Shown here piece by piece: positions 1 through 11,697 of a stretch of DNA of 64,000 nucleotides. Below the pieces are notes generated by a model. The model was not told where the DNA came from and ran no database searches. It worked only from the letters and a program-made list of their open reading frames with translations. The DNA is taken from the NCBI GenBank assembly GCA_030267965.1, contig BRYA01000245.1, forward strand, positions 22,073 to 86,072, read 5' to 3'. Source of the DNA: Triparma columacea (taxonomy: Eukaryota > Sar > Bolidophyceae > Parmales > Triparmaceae). Every line of letters starts with the position of its first letter. Position 1 is the first letter of the stretch. Both the position numbers and the translations under genes were made by a program.

Positions 1-3000
1 GCGGCGGAGAGCTCCAAGTTCACTCGCTTTGCCTTTATCCCCCCCAACATCCAAATCTTAAGATGACTCTCGGCGAGGCATCTGTAGAATCTTCCCATGG
101 GCAAGTCGCTCCCATCTTTGAAACCAATGTCCGCGCCTTTCTGCATGAGCAAGCACGCAGTGTAGTGCAGTCCAATGCTGACCGAGGTACTTTCGCAGCA
201 GAGCATTCCCATCCTGGCAATCTTTACTCCGTCTACTTTCTCTTTGTTGTCTCGCATAGGCGCAATCTCGACAATAGCGTAGTGTTTCCTAGCCAGCGGT
301 TTGATGCTGGCGCGCAGCAACTTCCACTTCGGCTGGTTGATTTTCGAGAGCTCCAGCCTCATGAGGTCCCTCGCAATTTTAACCTCCTGAGGGTTGCTGG
401 TCTGCAAGTACGTCTGGATTACCTCCTCAAGAGAACCGTTTACCTCCCTCTCGAACATATTCAGAGGCTTCTTGAAGTGGTTCAAGGCGGCGCAGTACTT
501 CTCGGAATCGGGGCACAGCTCCACAGCCTTCTCAAGCGCAGATTTTGCGTACTCGTGGTCGCCGCACATGGCAAGGCACTTTGCTTGACCATACCAAAGA
601 GAGTCCTGCCCCATGCTGCTCCTATCTCTTTCAAAAGCTTGCGAATAGAGATCGTGACCGAACCCAAAGTCGCCACAGAGTTCACACTTCATAGCGTAAG
701 CTTGCCACGTAGAGCCGGCACCAAGCCACTCGTTCACATTGAGGTGAAAATCTTCGTCGCCGGAGTCTTGCAGCCGCTCTAGAACAGTCTGGTACCCCAT
801 CTGCGCAATCACAGCCTTGGCATTGTCCTCCTCTTGCCAGAGCTCGTACATTCGACTAAGCAGGAACATCACCTCGAGCTCGGTGTAGACGAGGAGACCC
901 TGTTTGGCGTGCGTAACACACTCCTTGAGTAGGTTGCAGCTTTCAGAGTACTGCTTCATCATCATGAAGAGCATAGCAAGAGAGAGCTCGATCGTTGCAG
1001 CTAATTTCACATTGCCTGGGAACTTGCCCTGGATCTGCCTGTAAGTGACAACCGCGGCAGCATTCTTGCCTAGAAACTGCTGGGACCGCGCGAGTTGCAT
1101 CCAGACTTCTACGTCTATCGTAGATTCGAGATGGTGAAGGGCCTGCTTCGTAGCAAGCATGGACTCAATGAGCATAGCCCTCTCGCCAAGAATCCCCTCG
1201 TTCAACCAGGCCTGGAACAGGGACTGCGCAAGCTTCTTGTTGTAAGGGAAGGAAGTTGCAGCCATAGCATAGTGTCTCTCTGCAAGTTTTTGAGCCCTTT
1301 TCTCTTCCTTCTCGTTTTCCCATCCCATGCTGTAAGCAACACTCGAATTTATTTCACTCATCCTTTCAGCACGGAAGTTGAGCACCCCCGAGATTAATTC
1401 AGACTCAGTTCCACGCGAGCCGGACGCCGAAGACTGCCGCGCTTGGCGAACCGTTGTCCTATACTCGCGATCAGAAGGGTCGATCATCCACTCCTCCTCC
1501 AAATCCCAACAGTTGTGGGCCCGCTTGAGCAATATCGCGCACGCGCGAATCAAGTGCGGCTTCGCGAGCAAGCTCCTGTCATAGCAGAGGCACCCCAGTG
1601 TTGCAACAGTGTGGGGGTCATCACTCCCGGTCTCAAGAATCTTCATTTTGTAGAATTGCCTGGCAGCAGACTGGATGTGGTACTTGAGCTTGTGCCAAGG
1701 AAGCGATCTTATGGAAACCATTCTCTCGAGCTCGACAGGCATCGAGGGGCGCTTCTTACTCTTCACCTTATGGAGGTGCACATTGGTCCTTGAGGGGTGT
1801 GGGAGGCCGTCTAGGTAAACAGAGAGAAGCGTAGGAATGGTGAGGGCAATGTCCTCATTGAAGTGAGGCTTCGGGTTCCTCCAGGCTTCAAGAGTGCTCT
1901 TCAACTGCATGCTGTCCGGCTCCAAGGACACTGCTTTCTTGAGCGTTTTGATTGCCTTGCCAATGTCCCCGCATCGGTATCTTGCCTTTGCAAGTCCAAA
2001 GTGCATGTTGTAGCCCACATCCACATTACTTCCGCGGATGATAGCCTCCTTGTACATGTCAGCCGTAAAAGAAAAGTGGCCGGCAATACTGCACTTGTCC
2101 CCGTACTATTTCCACGTTTCCGGGTTGTTGAGCCAAGTGGTGACGTCCTTGGCCTTCGTGTCTCCGTGCTCGACCTTCTGCTGGAATACCTGTTCATAAA
2201 CTTCATTTGCATAGTCAACCTTCTCCTGGAAGGCCTCTTCCTTCCCCCAAATATCGTTGATCCTCGCAACAAAAAAGAGTAAATCCCTGCTTGAGTATGG
2301 GTTTGCCCCTCCCTTGTCTATGCACTTTTGCAAGTATTCGCAAGCTTGCTCGTATCTGTGAAGGTGCGCGAGTACCATAGCCGTTTGAAGAGAGATCCTC
2401 GCGACCCCGTGATAGTTGGGGAACTTTCTCATGATTGTGCCCAGTGTCTGGGCGGCTCGCTCGTTCTTTCCAAGCAACTGGTTCGTAAAGGTGGCCTCAA
2501 CCCATACCTCAACATCCATCGCATTCTCCATGAACTTCAAGGCCTCTTCGTAAGCCTCAGCAGATCTCTCCAAGTGGAGGCGTTCCGCTCTGATACCCTC
2601 AGCTAGCCAAGTCCTCATGTGACACTCTGCAAGACTCTTGAAGAACTTCCCGTCTCCGGAGTATCCCTTATCGAGAGCATGGGAGAAGAGCACGCAGGCA
2701 CACCTGACCATTGAAACTGTTCCGCCTTGCCTACTCGAGGCACACAGCATGGCCATCTTGACAATCTTATTTACGTCATTGTGGTCCTCAATTAGCTCCT
2801 CCTTGAAGTGGTGCCTCGCCGCCACGGTGACCTGTTTCCTTAGCAGGTTCCACCTCCGGGCCGAAGCTTCGCTCAGCTTCCTCACGATGAAGTATTTGAT
2901 GGTTCCCTGGACGAGTTTGTTGCCCTTCTTCCCAAGGGTAGGCTTTTGCTGAAGCTCCTTGATGACGACATTGCTAGAAGGAAAGAGCAAGTCGGACCCT

Positions 3001-6000
3001 GTGAGCTCGACTTGTCCCAAGAAGTCCCCGATCCCCGTTATGTCCATGTCATAGACCGCTATTGTAAATTTTTTGTCCTTCTGCCCACGAGTGATGCTGA
3101 ATTTGAAGCTCTTCTTCCACACGGGGTTCACATTGTTGTCGATTGCTTTGGTCCTGCCAACCTCCTTGTTGCCAAGGGTCAGAATGGCAATGGGGTCAGA
3201 GGAGCCAAAGACGTCCGCCTTGGCGAGATTGTGAGCAGATATCACTTTGACTTCAACATCGACCTGTGACAGGCAGAGCAATAAGCGCGTTAGCGTTCAG
3301 AATTGTCGTGGTTGTCGTTACATCGTATTACTCTTACCTTTTCGTTGCTGTGGGCTTCTTCAATTTCATCTTCATCATCCGACTCCTCCTCCTCTGGCGC
3401 TGTCAAGAAACAAACGTGTAGTTTCCCCTGCACTAGCTTATTCTTCTCCCTCGACAGGGCAGGGTCAGGCCCAAGCTCCTTCATGACCTTGACGCCGTGC
3501 TTGAACTTTCCGTAGTCCTCCATCGTCGCAGAACTGTACTCTACCATCCCAAGGAACTCCGACTTCTGCCCGTCATCCTCGTCGAACACTCTAATCACAA
3601 TACTGTTCTTCATGCCGGGGACGAAGTAAAGCTCGAACAACTCATTCGTCCAAAACGGATTCAAGGTGTTTTCACGGGCCTTCGTCGTTCCAACTATGTT
3701 ACCATTGAACTCGACCTCGCAGAAGGGGTCCGAGGCACCAATTAAGTCAGCCTTAGCGAGGTTCTTCGCTTCTATAATGTTGAGGAGGATGCTGCCACCT
3801 TGTGCACCAGTAAGGTCGATCGTGCTCTGCCCAGCGAACTTCCCGAAAGGTAAAGGATAACCTCCTGTTATCTCCAGGATGTTCACCTCCTGCGCAAACG
3901 CAACGTTGACCCTGAGGCATTCGAGGGCGACTGTAAACACGTCTTCGACCGTGCACGAAGCGTCCTTTGTTACGCTCTCGAGCTTGATGAGCGCTTCCCT
4001 TTTCATTTTTATGTCCATGGCGGTGCCGATCAGTTCTCCCGCTGTCGCTACGAACTCCGGGACACCCTTTTCGGGATGTTCTTCGTCAGCCCTTCCGATC
4101 CCAGTCCCGTCAAAGGAGTCAACGCATATGACTCCCCTAACCAGCTTGCCCCTCTTCATGGGAAGGCAAATGAAAGGCCAACCCTGGGTCCTTCTATCGA
4201 TGAAGAACTGTGCTCTCATGGCCAGTGCAGCCGCCTCGTTCCGTACCATTACCATCTTACCGGTGTCAATAGCTTGGAAGCTGACACCCTGCGGGGAGCG
4301 ACGAGCGAACCGAGTCATTTCGAAGGTCAGAATGAGCGCGACACAAATGTATACTTCGTAAAGAAATAGGTGCGTCATTCTCACCTTGCCCCTCTTGAGC
4401 CTTTTACCAACCATGCAAGAATCCTTGCTAGCGCCGATGTAGTTGATTACATGTCCACCGGGTAAAAGCTTGCCAGCATAAATGTCAGTACCTGCGAGAG
4501 GTGCGACGAGCTCATTGACAGATTTTTGAACCATGTCCGCGATATCAGAAGTCTTCCACTTGGAGGTAATCTGCGGTAAGCGAGCGAGCGAGGGAAGCGA
4601 GTCGCGAAAAGGGTTCAGTTTACGGCAATGAATTGGAAGTGCAGTGCCGAGGGGCTGTTTATTCTCACTTGCTTAACGTTGGAAATTGCGGTCTTCCGTG
4701 CATTCTTCCTGTGTTCCCTGCCCCTGACGCAGTCAAAAGTTTGCTGCGCAATCTGGGCAAGCCTAGTCAGAAATATTTCGTCCTCCGGCCACTGCGCATG
4801 TCTTTGCCTCTCCACTACAACGACGTAGTACGGCATCTCATCGATAGCATCCTGAGCATTCTCTTGGGTATAGTCGAAATCCCTGAACTTGCAAACTACA
4901 AACTCGCCCTTCCCTTGCACCTGATAAGAGCAAGGCTCGGAGAAATTGGTGTTGACTGCATCGAAGACGGGAGGAAAAACATCTTTTTGCATCAACGTCT
5001 CGCTCTCCTCGAATGAGTACTCAACCATAACGGAACCTCCCCAGTGGGCCCGCTTTTTAATCATCCCAATGGCCGGCATCGTTACTTTCTCCCCGGTCTC
5101 AGGCTTGCCGTTGCTCGATGTTTCGTCGTTGATGAGGTCGTCAAGGGAACCTTTCTTGGCTGCAATCTTCGCCGACAATACTTTGGCCTCAAGAGCCGCC
5201 GCTACTGCCATGGTTTTAGAAATCACCGCTTTCCTTCCACTTTTTGATTTATCGGCTTTAAAGAATTCAGCACTGCAAAAAGCGTTTGTAGGTTAGAATG
5301 GTGTCAAAAGAAGGTTTTTGTGCGGTCAATTTATTAATCCCCTCCGATCTCACCTGTTCCTTTCCTTCCTGCTCGTCCTAAAGGACCTTCTTAGACTCCT
5401 CCTGAATGATCTCTGGCTCTCGCTGAGCTGCGGCCTCACTTCAAAGATGTCAATATTCCTGGCGAAGAGAATGCACTCAGTCACCGTTTTCACTGAGGTC
5501 CTGATGATCGAGGCAGGGTCAATGGAGAAGTCACGAGTGAGCTGAGAGAAAGAGTCCAAGGACGAGGTTACGCGGTGCTGCGACGAGGAGAAGGTAGGCG
5601 AAGGGTTGCGTCAGTTGATTGGCGTCTTTGCGATGTGCATCGTACTTGAACCCATTCTCACCTCAAATAGTGCCGTTCCGAGAAACTTCGACGCATCTCG
5701 AACATAATCAATGATTCCAACTTCAGGTTGCGCCTCGTCAGTTCTTCCCTTGGGTTGATTTTCAAAGCCATCGATGCTGCAAAAACCAACTACTGTCTTT
5801 CCCTTGGAGAGGCTACAGCACACAAAGGGCCATCCATTCCTCTTGGGGTTGTCAGGGAATTTATACAACTCCCGCCTCTCTGGCCAAACCACAGTGATTC
5901 GGTTGCGGTGTACTCCAACCTCCTTACGTCGGTCGCCATATAGAACCTCATACTGCTCGAAGCCACAAAATTTGACAATCGTGGCTGGGAACATTAGCTT

Positions 6001-6376
6001 GCCATACTTCACTTCAACATTCATACCCGGAGAAAGTCTTTTTGGTTCTATGTTTTTCTTCGGCTTCTCTGACACAATAATTTTTTCGCTGTCCAAACAG
6101 TCAAAAGTAATACCCTTGTTGTGGGCGAGAGTTCGACCCTTCATTTTGCTATTCCTCGTCGAGGCGACGTACTTGGCGTCTTGACCTCCAGAAATAAGGA
6201 GGGACATGTAAATATCGCACTTGGGCAAGCATGTGTGGAGCTCATCGACGGTCCACTGCACTAAGTTAATGGGCAGGACTCTCCTCCACCTGTGGCAGAG
6301 CTGCTTGATCCTTTCAAGGCTCTTCGAGGGGTTGCAGGTGTGGGTACAGTGGGGTTAGTAAAATGTGCGTGAGTGT

Positions 6377-6432
<56 letters not shown>

Positions 6433-9400
6433 AAGAAAGAAAGCAAGAAAGAGAGCAAGAAAGAGAGGGCGACAAACCGCAGACAAAACTCACCTGCTTC
6501 CTCTCTTCCCTCCTCTTTTCTCTGTACCTGACACACTCGACTGCGACGCCAACCTCATTAGCAAGCGCATCGATAAAGTCAAGGTCACCAGGCCAAGTGC
6601 AAGATGCGTCTCTAGTAACGACGATTGCGTGCTTCGTCTTGTTGGTACACCCCACGTGAGACTTTTCCTCGGCATCCCCGTCGACACCAATATCAAAACC
6701 AATATCAAAAAAGGGGGCCACAATGACGTGGGGGTTGTCCATAAGCTCAAAGGCAGGAACAGGGACGGCGTGCATGTCGTTGGAGTTCAACTCATCATCC
6801 ACAAGCTTGGCCTGTTTTGCCATTTCCGAGCTAGGGGCAGAACCCGAGCGGGGCATCATCTTACGTGACAAGCGAAGCAAATACCAGAAAGGATTATGTT
6901 AGTTGACTTGTTCAGGTGTCATGTAATGTCTTCCTTTCCGCCGCCGCCACAACGCCATAGTCGCCTGTGTTGCATTTTTTTGCCCAATTCTCAAAAAATT
7001 CTCACCTTCATCTTCTTCGACTTCTTTGCATTGGAAGGCGATTCCACCTGGTGGGTCCCAAGGGCGAAATGCTCCTTGACGCGGGTGTGATGGTCTTCCG
7101 CACCCTGTTTTTTCTGGTGATACCCCGACTCAACGAGCTCCTTCCTCTTGTCATCAGGGAGGAAGTCAAGCTTGAGGAGGTTGTTACCAGATGCATTGAA
7201 AGATTCGCTTGAGTACTTCTTCGACCTGCGTCAAAAGGAAAGGGTTGCGTAAGTTGGCGAAGAACGAAGGAGCAAAACGCAAGATTATAGCGAAGTTTTC
7301 TTTTTTGTGCATTCTCACCTTCCCAAGTTCCAGGTCTGCCGCCTCTGCTCGTGCATGTCGATGTGGGCTGAGTTGTTCTGAATTGCGTCATGAAACAGCT
7401 TAAGATTGTGGTCAGAAAGATGGCGCAAGTAGCGCGTCTCTCTCTTTTTCATAAGCTCCTGCTTGAGGTTGAGCTTAGCCACACTGTAAATCTTCTTATC
7501 AGATTGCTTGTTGCTTTCATCATAGGTCATCTCCCAAATCTCTATCTTGGCCGCTTTCAGTATATTCTCGTAGCAGGAACTCAAGGCAAGGTGGAGTATA
7601 TCATCCACTGTGCAGTCAGTGTCCTTCGTTATGTCCCTGATCGCCTCAATGGCAAGAAGCTGCGACAGAGAAGTGAGCCCCGAGAAGGGTTGCGTTAATA
7701 GGTTACGAGTTGTGCAGTCGTATCCCTAGCGATAAATCTTGTCTAGCGTGTCGAACTTCCTCTCCATCTAGTCTCACCTTGCGTATGTAGTCAGTCCCAT
7801 CACCTACAATTTTCCCAACTTCCTCAAGGAAGTAAGGAACATCGTCAGTGAGAGACGTGTAACCACCGAGCTCCTTTTCGTCAACTTTGACGATATTCTG
7901 CATTTCCTGAAGGCTTACTTCAACCTCTGAGAGACCGTCGTCCCACAGAATGGAAAATACCGGGCCCTCCTTTCTAGGCAAGCCGTTCTTGTCGCGAGAG
8001 ACTGAGGTGATTGTTCCTCGCACCATGATGACGCCAACCTCAGGAGGGATAGCCTTGGACGGAGATATATTGGGATCAAGGAAGGGGTTCAGACTGGCTC
8101 GAGATTCGGCAACGCTAGGCTCCTTGAGTGTGGACATGGAGTTTAGGAGCTTTTGGGGGTCCATGTCTTTTTGGTTGAACATCGCAAACGGATCCTCGAG
8201 GGGCGCCTGCTCTTTGTGAGTCTTTTTAGGGGGTGTGGCAGGTCTAGCATCAATGACGGGAAGGCGCGACTTGGGATGCCTCCAGAGTTTAACTTTCAGA
8301 ATTTCGTCGTCGTTGAAGCCCATGAAAGGCTTCCATCGCTGATCAAATCTGATGAGGCGAGACGAGTCCTCGGAAAGGTGTTGCCCGACGAAGAAAGAAT
8401 CCACAGTTAGGGTCCCGACCTTTATGTCCCCCAACGCGCAAAGGGGAGTCATGACGGCAGGGAGGCACTTGTCACGACCAATTACTTTCATGTCTCCGGA
8501 GCTTGTAGCGACGTGGTTTTCGGGAGGGACGTGAAGGGGTGGAATGGATGAGACGATGGAGGAAGCAGAAGAATCGATGGTTGGCGGAAGTTTGTTTGAC
8601 CTGCGGCGAGCGTGCGCGGGGGGGCATTTCAGGATTAGTTAAGTGAGGTGCCTTCTGCCTTCCTGGGCCGATTCTCACCTTTTCGAAATTGTGTCACTAG
8701 CGGCGGACTTTGATGGCTGAATAGACTTTGAAGATTGGAGGGGGAGGGGGGGCGGGGGCTTCTTGCAGATTACCGTCTCTCCACTGTCGATGCACCTGAA
8801 CGAGAGGCCCTCAGTACGGTGAAGCACCTCATCACGGATCGTCGTGTGGAAGGAGGGGGTCGGAGAGTACTTGATTGTGGCACCTCCAGGTTGAAGCATC
8901 GAGAAGTACACGTCGCAGCCTCGGAGGGTGCGCTGAAGCTGCTTCATGACCTCCTCCAGGAGGAACCCAACATCAGCCCGACGCCTCGCCATGTCAGCCG
9001 TGTCCTTGAGGCGGTGCAGGTCCCTCTGCAGGGATAACTCTAGCTTTTTGGGCAGCTACACAGGGGAGGGGGTAGGAAACGTTAGTAGCTTATCATTTTG
9101 TTGCTCTCCTGCTCCATTTCTGGTCCATCTCACCTCCTCTGACATTGAATAGACCATGTTTTTCGTCGAGTCAATAACCAGGGCAGCAGCGCGGGTCTGT
9201 CTGTTGTCGACAAGGTAATCGCCTTGGCTCGTTAAGCTGGTCACGGATGTTATGGGCTTCGGGTAGAGGGAATCAAACTCCTGCAGGATCATTTTCTTTG
9301 CTATCTTATGCTTCAGCTTAGCCTCAAGGTTGCGGCGCATTAGCTGTGGCGAGCGAAGCGAACCGAAGAATGGGTTTAGCGTGTGGACAAGTGAAGGTGC

Positions 9401-9541
9401 CTTGACCTTCCTCCACTCTCTGCCTTCTTCACAACTCACCTCTTTAGTTTGGCTGAGCTCCTTTGTTTGGCTGCTATTTTGAGCGGCTAGCTTGTCCTTC
9501 TTTCTACGCGCCTCCTTCTGTGCCTTTAACCGTGACGACAT
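1..9541 (-). CDS. Giant GAF/C2/TPR-like multidomain protein (3' end outside window)
   Basis: Thirteen exons can be joined with consistent phase: 9541-9440, 9343-9134, 9055-8679, 8600-7778, 7659-7319, 7225-7006, 6859-6494, 6255-5662, 5577-5354, 5272-4669, 4570-4385, 4288-3338 and 3263-1, about 2750 codons. The ATG at 9541 starts MSSRLKAQKE. Three GAF-like modules recur, each with a CDVYFSML/CDIYMSLL/TDIYAGKLLPGG start, and two of them with a GWPFICLP/GWPFVCCS strand. Two modules carry Tudor/SH3-like inserts (about 5900-6030 and 7870-8030). Two C2 domains follow (about 3790-3520 and 3263-3000, both with NLAKADxxGxSDP). The rest is two tandem copies of a TPR-like helical array (DVEVW...LGKN landmarks). 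GAF domains bind small ligands and C2 domains bind calcium or phospholipid, so a membrane-recruited signalling scaffold is inferred; no catalytic domain was seen. One in-frame TAG interrupts the last exon. Divergent to the EF-hand gene. The acceptor of the exon at 6859 is the least certain splice. Confidence 0.75.
2106..2108 (-). other. In-frame TAG inside the last long exon of the GAF/C2/TPR gene
   Basis: Reading from 3263 downward the frame is open to position 1 except for this TAG, after ...NNPETWK. The frame continues without interruption as YGDKCSIAGHF. The second copy of the same repeat module, in the same exon, has sense codons at the aligned place (TWQAYAMKCELCGDFG), so homology runs through the stop. 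No splice pair fits so small a region. It could be a nonsense allele, a sequencing error or a readthrough stop. Confidence 0.85.
6381..6430. repeat. (GA)n microsatellite in an intron
   Basis: Twenty-five uninterrupted GA units, followed by GA-rich imperfect repeats to about 6470. On the coding (minus) strand it is a (CT/TC)n tract inside the intron 6256-6493 of the GAF/C2/TPR gene. No coding role. Confidence 0.95.
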
Positions 9542-9915
9542 ATTGGAATTTTCAGCAATAAAAGCCAATAATCACCAAACAAAAGCAGACAACAGCAGCT
9601 CGAGGAGGAGGACAAGGGTTTGCTGATTTAGGGTCAAAGCAGGAGATATTCAATGGAATGACAGCAAAAGGGGGCTAAGTTGCGGGGCTGCTTTTGGGGT
9701 GGTCGTGTAAGGTGGAGGAGGAGAGTAGGAGGAGGAGGGAGATAATTTGGGGGAGATGAGTTGAAAACAGGGGAGAAATACATTGGAGAGAGTTATACCT
9801 GGGTAACAAAAACAGGCAACACAGGTACCACTCTGCAACCACTCGACAAATTTTTAAGATATTAGAGACGTAAGTTGACATAAAGAAGAGACGGAGGTGG
9901 AGAATAAAGGAAGCG
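9542..9915. promoter_or_regulatory. Divergent intergenic region between the GAF/C2/TPR gene and the EF-hand gene
   Basis: 374 bp separate two head-to-head start codons (9541 minus, 9916 plus), so both promoters and 5' UTRs must lie here. Purine-rich stretches are present on the plus strand (about 9600-9780). No TATA box or other named element is convincing. Confidence 0.5.
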
Positions 9916-11079
9916 ATGCCCTCAAACGACACAGGAGACCCCAACAAGTTGTCCCTGAATTCCATGCTCCTTGCAACCCCAGCAAGGACGGAAGACAAAC
10001 CATCTCTGCTTCCCGTACTCTCGTCTGCACGGAAGAAGGACGAGGGGGGGAAAGACGGTGGAATGGCTTTGATAGAAAGCCTGGCTACTGCCGAGGTTGT
10101 TAGCATAAAGGAAAGGCAGGAGAAAGAGGAGAGAGAGCTCATCAGCACGACGTCAGGTAAGCGCGTGTGTGGGGTTGTTGTGGTGGGAGGGGGGGGAGGG
10201 GGAAAGGATCGTCCCCCCCTCCCCCATTGCTTCACACAAAACAAACCTCTGTGTCTAACACTCCCAACTTACAGTTACCCAAAAAGACGTCCAAGAGTTC
10301 AGAGAGATCTTTTCCCTGGTCGATATCGACCACGGCGGATCCATCGATGTCCACGAGCTGAAAAAATTAACGGATCTGCTGAACATTGATACAAGTAATC
10401 AGGAGGTTGACGATATGCTGTGAGTAGGGTGTCAGGGGTGGGGGGAGGGGGGCGAGAGGGGGGAGCCAGAGGGGAGAAGGGGCGGGGGACCGAAGGTTCG
10501 AGGGGGGCGAGGTTGGAAAGGAAGCAAGTAGAAAGGGGGAGGAGGGACAGAAAGCCACATTTTCTTGTGTTGTGTGGCTTCTTCGCAGGAAATGAAATCG
10601 GCAGATATTTGCTATCTATAGACTTGCATCGAATTTAACCCCCCCCCTCTCAACCCCTGTCCGCCTCCCGTCGACCCTTCCTCAACAGACGAGAGATTGA
10701 CTCGACAGGAACTGGGGAGGTGAACTTTATAGACTTCGTAAAGAGCATGGTGAAGAAGCCGGTGGTGGACTACTCCGTGGACGACGTCAAGGCAGCCTTC
10801 AAGCTTCTTGCGAAGTCTGACGAACAGAAAGAAGCAGGAAAGATATCTAGCAAATCATTGGCAGATCAGCTCATGCACTTGGGGCTACCGGGGGAGCAAC
10901 TTAGCAAGGACAAGGTCGATGAAATCCTTGGCATCACGGAAACCGACAGCACAGGTGAGGCTTGGGGGAATTGGAAAAAGGAAGACGCGGTGGGAAACTC
11001 ACATCCTCTCCATGCAGGTATGATTAATTACGAGGAGTTTGTTCAGTTGATGATGGGAAGTAAGGATCGAGGAGACTAG
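9916..11079 (+). CDS. EF-hand calcium-binding protein, centrin/calmodulin-like
   Basis: Four exons (9916-10156, 10275-10419, 10689-10954, 11018-11079) give 237 aa in frame. An N-terminal extension of about 80 aa, rich in charged residues, precedes a four-EF-hand core. EF1 has a canonical loop DIDHGGSIDVHE. EF2 has DSTGTGEVNFID (Asp instead of Glu at position 12). EF3 is degenerate, with no usable loop around KSDEQKEAGK. EF4 has ETDSTGMINYEE. Order and spacing are those of the centrin/calmodulin superfamily, and the centrin-like helix preceding EF1 (TQKDVQEFREIFSLVD) fits. It probably acts as a calcium sensor, perhaps at basal bodies, given the ciliary genes elsewhere in the window; that link is inference. 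A calmodulin-like protein or caltractin relative cannot be separated by eye. Confidence 0.85.
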
Positions 11080-11697
11080 CATAGAAGCCGTAGTATATAT
11101 TTCAAACTTGGAGCTTACTTATTAAACCCCACAATGCTGTATGAATGGTTTTAATAGTCAATCTCAACCATCTCAATCATCTCAATTTTGCTACTGCCTT
11201 AGCCCCACAAATTGTGAATCTGTTGCAAGCCCTCGGACTTCTCAAAGCAATTCAACACAACCAACGTAACCAACCACCATCGATCAGACACGTCGATATT
11301 CTAGATCGGTCCCAATAATCCCAAACAGCTCAGGGTTTCCCATCCCGGTGAAGCAGGATCTCCTTCAAACCTGTCTTCTAGAAGACGTTTCCAACAACAA
11401 CGACAAGCCCAAAGGTGAGAGCGATCCACGTGACCCGTAAAGTGACACAATTAGGCCGGATCGAGATAGGGTGAACCAAAGAGCCCTTGACCCAACTTGG
11501 AGAAGGGCCAAGGGCAGATGTCAAGTGAACTTTGGGACTTTTGTGGTTTTTTTAGTGAACTTGGGCACACTTTTGTCATTTTTTGTCATTTTTATCAATT
11601 TGTTTCCCATTTAGCGCGTATTTGTCTAGCGTGTGCCTAACTTAGCCCCCCCTCCGACCACCGCTCCGCCATAAATTTTAACAGGCCAAGATAATAT
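11080..11697. other. Intergenic region
   Basis: 618 bp between the EF-hand stop and the START-TM gene start. It contains a T-rich stretch near 11540-11610 (repeated TTTTGTCATTTT) and otherwise mixed sequence. No ORF, RNA gene or clear repeat was recognised. The EF-hand 3' UTR and the promoter of the next gene should lie here. Confidence 0.6.

Noticed and set aside
63..782. Long open frames on the plus strand over 1-3500
   Set aside because: They are antisense shadows of the well-supported minus-strand GAF/C2/TPR exons, which show domain homology and internal repeats.
6363..6868. Open frames made of Glu-Arg repeats (ERERER) on the plus strand
   Set aside because: They are translations of the (GA)n intronic microsatellite.
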